DNA of 40,584 bases, taken from positions 1 to 40,584 of the forward strand of contig JAZNSN010000073.1 of assembly GCA_045591315.1 (NCBI GenBank), in the 5' to 3' direction. The notes under the pieces were generated by a model, which made no database searches, was not told the DNA's origin, and was given only the letters and a program-made list of their open reading frames with translations. How positions within the stretch are numbered: the stretch's first letter is position 1; each line of letters begins with the position of its first letter. Positions 36,557 through 40,584 of the stretch are shown here, piece after piece. Made by a program: the position numbers and the translations under genes. Source of the stretch: HGM04593 sp045591315 (GTDB lineage Bacteria; Bacteroidota; Bacteroidia; Bacteroidales; Bacteroidaceae).

Positions 36557-37072
36557 TTATCTTTCACCGAGTGTCTTAAGAACTCCGTGGATGGTGTTAC
36601 CACCTGACTGAAGAGCCGAAACAACGTTCTTGATTGGTGACTGCAGCAATGCCACAACCTCAGCGATGAGCTCGTTCTTGCTCTTGATGTTAACAAGAGT
36701 CTCGAGCTGGTCGGCACCAACGTAGAAGCTCTCTTCAGCATAAGCACCCTTAAGCGCTGGAATCTCGCCCTTGCCGGCAACATCCTTAATGAGCTTAGCA
36801 GGTACATTAGCTGTGTTGCAAAGCAACAGGGCTGTTGTTCCTTTCAAGCAGGGATAGAGAGGAGAGAAGTCAACCTCGGCCGCCTCGAACGCCTTCTTGA
36901 GAAGAGTGTTCTTGACAACAAGCATCTTAACCTCCTGCTTGTAACATTTAGCACGCATGGCATTTGTAGCCGCAGAGTTCATAGCAGTTACATCTACCAG
37001 GTAGAAGTGCGCGTATTCCTTGATAACATCGCCAATCGCGGCGATTACGTTTACTTTATCTTCCTTCTTCAT
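36557..37072 (-). CDS. rplJ: Ribosomal protein L10
   Basis: A 171-residue L10. The N-terminal rRNA-binding region has NTLLKKAFE, and the C-terminal helix binds L7/L12 dimers. It anchors the stalk on 23S rRNA and in other bacteria can repress its own mRNA. It is followed by rplL and preceded by rplA with a 12-nt gap. Confidence 0.95.
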   Translation of the reverse strand: MKKEDKVNVIAAIGDVIKEYAHFYLVDVTAMNSAATNAMRAKCYKQEVKMLVVKNTLLKKAFEAAEVDFSPLYPCLKGTTALLLCNTANVPAKLIKDVAGKGEIPALKGAYAEESFYVGADQLETLVNIKSKNELIAEVVALLQSPIKNVVSALQSGGNTIHGVLKTLGER

Positions 37073-37084
37073 AGTTCATCAAGA

Positions 37085-37777
37085 TTAGTCGATAGACTTT
37101 GGATCTATGCGAAGACCCTTGCTCATCGTAGTTGACAGGAATACACTCTTAACATATGTACCTTTCGCAGTTGAAGGCTTGAGCTTGTGAATCATTGCCA
37201 TGAACTCCTTAACATTCGCCTTAATAGCATCGGGAGTGAATGAGATCTTGCCGATAGAAGCGTGTACAATACCCGCCTTGTCTACCTTGGAGTCAATCTT
37301 ACCCTGCTTAACTTCCTTTACTGCCTTAGGTATATCCATTGTAACGGTACCGCTCTTTGGGTTAGGCATAAGTCCACGGGGACCGAGCACACGGCCGAGA
37401 GCACCCAATTTACCCATTATGGACGGCATTGTGATGATGATGTCGATATCCGTCCAACCACCTTTGATCTTTTCGATATACTCGTCAAGACCTACATAGT
37501 CAGCACCTGCCGCCTTTGCAGCTTCTTCCACATCGGGAGTACACAAGCAGAGAACGCGAACCTCCTTGCCGGTACCGCTGGGCAGAGATACAACACCTCT
37601 GACCATCTGGTTTGCCTTACGGGGGTCAACGCCCAGGCGTACATCGATATCTACTGACGCGTCGAACTTTGTGAAGGTAATCTCCTTCAACAGCTCAACT
37701 GCCTCGTCTAGCAGATAGGATTTAGCTGTGTCAATCTTAGCGGCTGCTAACTTTTGATTTTTTGTCAGTTTACCCAT
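37085..37777 (-). CDS. rplA: Ribosomal protein L1
   Basis: A 230-residue L1 with the conserved VLGPRGLMPNPKSGTVT signature near the middle. It binds 23S rRNA at the E-site stalk and in many bacteria represses the L11-L1 mRNA. It follows rplK by 14 nt. Confidence 0.96.
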   Translation of the reverse strand: MGKLTKNQKLAAAKIDTAKSYLLDEAVELLKEITFTKFDASVDIDVRLGVDPRKANQMVRGVVSLPSGTGKEVRVLCLCTPDVEEAAKAAGADYVGLDEYIEKIKGGWTDIDIIITMPSIMGKLGALGRVLGPRGLMPNPKSGTVTMDIPKAVKEVKQGKIDSKVDKAGIVHASIGKISFTPDAIKANVKEFMAMIHKLKPSTAKGTYVKSVFLSTTMSKGLRIDPKSID

Positions 37778-37791
37778 TCTAGTCTAAATTT

Positions 37792-38235
37792 TTAATTGTT
37801 TCCGGGAAAAGTTCCACTTACACTGATACCCATACTTCTTGCTGTACCGGCAACCATCTTCATGGCAGCCTCTACAGTAAAGCAGTTCAAGTCGGGCATT
37901 TTCTCTTTCGCGATTGCCTCAACCTGCTCCCAAGTCACTGTAGCGACCTTGTTACGGTTAGGTTCGGGAGAACCGCCCTTAACCTTGGCCACTTCGAGCA
38001 GCTGGATTGCCACAGGAGGAGTCTTTACGACGAAATCGAACGACTTGTCTGCGTAGTAAGTAATGATAACAGGCAAAACTTTTCCGGCCTTATCCTGGGT
38101 CCTGGCATTAAACGCCTTGCAGAATTCCATGATGTTGATACCCTTAGAACCCAATGCAGGGCCTACTGGGGGCGATGGATTTGCTGCGCCACCTTTAATC
38201 TGTAACTTGATAAGTCCAGCAACTTCTTTTGCCAT
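37792..38235 (-). CDS. rplK: Ribosomal protein L11
   Basis: A 147-residue L11. The N-terminal domain has the PPVGPALGSKGINIMEFCK signature, and the C-terminal domain binds 23S rRNA at the GTPase-associated centre. It takes part in factor binding and stringent-response sensing. It lies 54 nt after nusG, across a hairpin. Confidence 0.96.
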   Translation of the reverse strand: MAKEVAGLIKLQIKGGAANPSPPVGPALGSKGINIMEFCKAFNARTQDKAGKVLPVIITYYADKSFDFVVKTPPVAIQLLEVAKVKGGSPEPNRNKVATVTWEQVEAIAKEKMPDLNCFTVEAAMKMVAGTARSMGISVSGTFPGNN

Positions 38236-38268
38236 TGTAAAAAAAAATCTATAAAATTAACAACATTC

Positions 38269-38295
38269 GAGTGATGTGTGGAAGCCGCATCACTC
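38269..38295 (-). promoter_or_regulatory. Hairpin overlapping the nusG stop
   Basis: GAGTGATG (38269-38276) pairs with CATCACTC (38288-38295). It includes the nusG stop codon and precedes rplK. No T-tract follows, so a processing or regulatory role (for example an L1-type site) is as likely as termination. Confidence 0.4.
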
Positions 38296-38832
38296 TTTAT
38301 CAACTTGCGTGTAGCCTAAATCTACCGGTGTAGAACGGCCGAAGATCTTAACCATCACCTTCAGGCGTTTCTTCTCTACATTAATCTCCTCAATGGTTCC
38401 GCTGAACCCGGAGAAAGGACCGGTATTCACCTTTACGACCTCGCCAAGCACGTACTCCAGCGCTGCCTCTTCGGGAACCTCCTGAAGCTCGTCAACTGTA
38501 CCGAGGATACGGTTAATCTCGGACTGGCGTATTGGTGTAGGATTGTCCATACCGCCAAGGAAACCAAGCACATTTGGGGTATGGCGTAACATGAATGCGA
38601 TATCGCCGACCAGTTCTGCCTCTACAAGCACATAACCTGGGAGATAAGACTTCTCCTTCACGATTCGCTTGCCATTACGTACCTGGACAACCTTTTCAGT
38701 AGGGATAAGCACCTGAGTCACCTTGTCGGTGAGCCCACGGAGCTTGACATCGGTCTCAATATATTCCTTGACCTTGGCCTCTTTGCCGCTAATGGCCTTG
38801 AGAACATACCATTTCTTATTGCTATCTGCCAT
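38290..38832 (-). CDS. nusG: Transcription antitermination factor NusG
   Basis: About 180 residues from the ATG (MADSNKKWYVLKAISGKE); an upstream TTG four codons earlier was not used. The N-terminal NGN domain has KSYLPGYVLVEAEL, and the C-terminal KOW domain has GEVVKVNTGPFSGFSGTIEEI. It binds RNA polymerase and couples transcription with ribosomes and Rho. It follows secE. Confidence 0.95.
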   Translation of the reverse strand: MADSNKKWYVLKAISGKEAKVKEYIETDVKLRGLTDKVTQVLIPTEKVVQVRNGKRIVKEKSYLPGYVLVEAELVGDIAFMLRHTPNVLGFLGGMDNPTPIRQSEINRILGTVDELQEVPEEAALEYVLGEVVKVNTGPFSGFSGTIEEINVEKKRLKVMVKIFGRSTPVDLGYTQVDKE

Positions 38833-38847
38833 CGCTGTTCTCAACTA

Positions 38848-39036
38848 TTAAGGATAAATCAACTCCATTACAAACTGGAACGCCTGGTCCATGACAAAGA
38901 CCAGGAAAGCAATAATCAGCGATGCATAGAGAACAAGAAGCGCTTGGCTCGTCAACTGTTTCATTGTCGGCCAAGTAGTCTTATGCACAAGCTCATTGTA
39001 AGATTCCTTACAGTAATTTATGAATTTAGTCAGCAT
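38848..39036 (-). CDS. secE: Preprotein translocase subunit SecE
   Basis: A 62-residue single-span SecE: an amphipathic N-terminal helix with the conserved ELVHKTTWPTMKQL motif, then one transmembrane helix (about 30-58). It clamps SecY in the SecYEG channel. It stands between tRNA-Trp and nusG, the usual order. Confidence 0.95.
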   Translation of the reverse strand: MLTKFINYCKESYNELVHKTTWPTMKQLTSQALLVLYASLIIAFLVFVMDQAFQFVMELIYP

Positions 39037-39049
39037 AATCTTTTATTTA

Positions 39050-39125
39050 TGGCACGGGAAGAGAGGCTCGAACTCCCGACACCTGGTTTTGGAGACCAGT
39101 GCTCTACCGACTGAGCTATTCCCGT
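39050..39125 (-). tRNA. tRNA-Trp (CCA anticodon)
   Basis: A complete 76-nt cloverleaf on the minus strand with acceptor ACGGGAA/TTCCCGT, D-arm AGCTCAGTCGGTAGAGC, anticodon CCA, and T-arm GGGAGTTCGAGCCTCTC. The 3' CCA is encoded. It lies between tuf and secE, as in many bacteria. Confidence 0.95.
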
Positions 39126-39130
39126 AAGTA

Positions 39131-39155
39131 CCGGTCCCTCGTGCGAGGGAACCGG
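39131..39155 (-). other. Hairpin between tuf and tRNA-Trp
   Basis: CCGGT-CCCTC pairs with GAGGG-ACCGG with one bulged base. No T-tract follows on the minus strand, so it may be a processing or weak attenuation site. Confidence 0.45.
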
Positions 39156-39176
39156 ATTTGTATTGAATTATCGTTA

Positions 39177-40361
39177 TTATTCGATAACCTTAGTAATCTG
39201 ACCAGCACCTACTGTACGGCCACCCTCGCGGATAGCGAATGTAAGACCCTCGTTAAGAGCAACTGGGTAGATCAGAGTTACAGTGATCTTCAAGTTGTCA
39301 CCAGGCATTACCATCTCAACGTCTGCAGGAAGAGAGATCTCACCTGTACAGTCCATTGTACGGAGGTAGAACTGAGGACGATACTTGTTGCGGAAAGATG
39401 TGTGGCGACCACCCTCTTCCTTCTTCAGGATATAAACCTGAGCCTCGAAAGTAGAGTAAGGCTTGATCTGGCCTGGGTGGCAGAGAACCATACCGCGCTT
39501 GATCTCGTTCTTGTCAACGCCACGGAGCAACAGACCTACGTTGTCACCAGCCTCGCCCTGATCAAGAAGCTTGCGGAACATCTCAACACCAGTAACGACT
39601 GTCTTCTTGTCCTCGCCAAGACCGAGAATCTCAACCTCGTCACCTACCTTAACGATACCTGCCTCGATACGACCAGTAGCAACTGTACCACGACCTGTGA
39701 TTGAGAATACGTCCTCAACAGGCATCAAGAAAGGCTTATCGATATCACGTGGAGGAAGTGGAATCCATGTATCACAAGCCTCCATAAGTTCCATAACCTT
39801 CTCCTCCCACTCTGCAACGCCGTTCAAAGCACCGAGTGCAGAACCGCGGATGATAGGAGTGTTGTCGCCGTCAAACTCATAGAATGAAAGAAGCTCACGC
39901 ATCTCCATCTCAACGAGCTCGAGCATCTCAGCGTCGTCAACAACGTCACACTTGTTCAAGAATACAACAAGACGTGGAACGTTTACCTGGCGAGCGAGAA
40001 GGATGTGCTCACGTGTCTGAGGCATAGGACCGTCAGTTGCAGCACAAACGATGATAGCACCGTCCATCTGAGCAGCACCAGTAACCATGTTCTTCACATA
40101 GTCGGCGTGACCCGGACAGTCAACGTGTGCATAGTGGCGGTTCTCTGTCTGATACTCAACGTGTGCAGTATTGATAGTAATACCACGCTCTTTCTCCTCA
40201 GGAGCGTTGTCAATCTGGTCGAAAGACTTCAGCTCTGAAAGACCACGCTTTGCCAATACGGTTGTGATGGCAGCGGTCAAAGTAGTCTTACCGTGGTCAA
40301 CGTGACCAATTGTTCCAATATTTACGTGTGGTTTGGAACGCTCAAATTTTTCTTTTGCCAT
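39177..40361 (-). CDS. tuf: Elongation factor Tu
   Basis: A 394-residue EF-Tu with P-loop GHVDHGKT (19-26), DCPGHADY, NKCD and SAL guanine-binding motifs, and domains 2 and 3 complete. It carries aminoacyl-tRNA to the ribosome. It follows tRNA-Thr and precedes tRNA-Trp-secE-nusG. Nothing unusual is visible. Confidence 0.97.
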   Translation of the reverse strand: MAKEKFERSKPHVNIGTIGHVDHGKTTLTAAITTVLAKRGLSELKSFDQIDNAPEEKERGITINTAHVEYQTENRHYAHVDCPGHADYVKNMVTGAAQMDGAIIVCAATDGPMPQTREHILLARQVNVPRLVVFLNKCDVVDDAEMLELVEMEMRELLSFYEFDGDNTPIIRGSALGALNGVAEWEEKVMELMEACDTWIPLPPRDIDKPFLMPVEDVFSITGRGTVATGRIEAGIVKVGDEVEILGLGEDKKTVVTGVEMFRKLLDQGEAGDNVGLLLRGVDKNEIKRGMVLCHPGQIKPYSTFEAQVYILKKEEGGRHTSFRNKYRPQFYLRTMDCTGEISLPADVEMVMPGDNLKITVTLIYPVALNEGLTFAIREGGRTVGAGQITKVIE

Positions 40362-40414
40362 AGTTTTAAGCTTTAATATAACAATATATTTACCTAAATA
40401 TCTCTCTCAATCGC

Positions 40415-40428
40415 CTTGACTAGTCAAG
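40415..40428. promoter_or_regulatory. 14-bp palindrome before tuf
   Basis: CTTGACTAGTCAAG is a perfect palindrome between tRNA-Thr and tuf. It could be a processing hairpin, an operator or part of a promoter (it contains TTGAC in both directions). Confidence 0.35.
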
Positions 40429-40448
40429 ACAAAACAGCTCTTCTCCAG

Positions 40449-40520
<72 letters not shown>

Positions 40521-40530
40521 GTTGAAAAAG

Positions 40531-40584
40531 AGCGGAAGACGGGGCTCAAACCCGCGACCCTCAGCTTGGAAGGCTAATGCTCTA
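40531..40584 (-). tRNA. tRNA-Gly (TCC anticodon), partial
   Basis: The 3' part of a minus-strand tRNA cut by the window edge: anticodon loop CTTCCAA, T-arm GCGGGTTTGAGCCCCGT, 3' acceptor CTTCCGC. The 5' acceptor lies outside the window. Confidence 0.92.

Noticed and set aside
39131..39155. Intrinsic terminator between tuf and tRNA-Trp
   Set aside because: No T-tract follows on the minus strand, and the usual operon continues through tRNA-Trp to secE, so I list it only as a hairpin.

Overview
The window looks like a Bacteroidales chromosome (Bacteroidaceae/Prevotellaceae-like). The evidence is Bacteroidetes-type -7 boxes (TAnnTTTG), the order tuf-trnW-secE-nusG-rplKAJL-rpoBC, a glycine-lipid acyltransferase pair, DUF4292-like and EnvC-like envelope genes, and an arg cluster starting with argR plus a GNAT acyltransferase. 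I cannot name the species from sequence alone.

Layout. (1) 2-355: the 3' end of a YraQ/UPF0718-type permease, cut by the window edge. (2) 356-995: no convincing gene, but an unusual series of inverted repeats. (3) 996-11426: an AT-rich accessory island, all on the minus strand. From its promoter-proximal (right) end it holds a tyrosine integrase, a small XRE-type HTH protein, a WYL-domain regulator, a UvrD-like helicase tightly coupled to a coiled-coil protein of unknown function, and a retron. The retron has an msr-msd RNA region with 11-bp a1/a2 repeats and an RT with NAxxH, YADD and VTG motifs. Two accessory genes follow the RT: an unrecognised 306-aa protein and an AlbA_2/ATPase/winged-helix protein. 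(4) 11427-12007: integrase leader with tandem direct repeats, a tRNA-3'-end-like attachment-site candidate with terminator, and a complex inverted-repeat region. (5) 12008-16938: PI-PLC-like secreted protein, a lipoprotein, dihydrolipoamide dehydrogenase and myo-inositol-phosphate synthase. (6) 17074-21478: arginine biosynthesis operon. (7) 21514-27693: envelope and lipid genes (EnvC-like, DUF4292-like, TPR, dut, then glsB/glsA). (8) 27834-40584: RNA polymerase, ribosomal protein, secE and EF-Tu genes with tRNA-Trp, tRNA-Thr and a partial tRNA-Gly.

Main result. Three sites in the island share one promoter design: a 17-bp inverted repeat (consensus close to RCGAAMYCWATGTWCGY on the + strand), exactly 10 nt, then a perfect TAnnTTTG box followed by CA. 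They lie before the WYL gene, before the helicase/coiled-coil operon, and before the retron RNA. This ties helicase, coiled-coil protein and retron into one regulon, most simply controlled by the WYL protein (as BrxR and CapW control BREX and CBASS). The window may therefore carry a composite, possibly undescribed anti-phage system: a retron with new accessory proteins plus a two-gene helicase/coiled-coil module under one switch. The retron identity and the repeated promoter are read directly from sequence; the joint defence function is inference.
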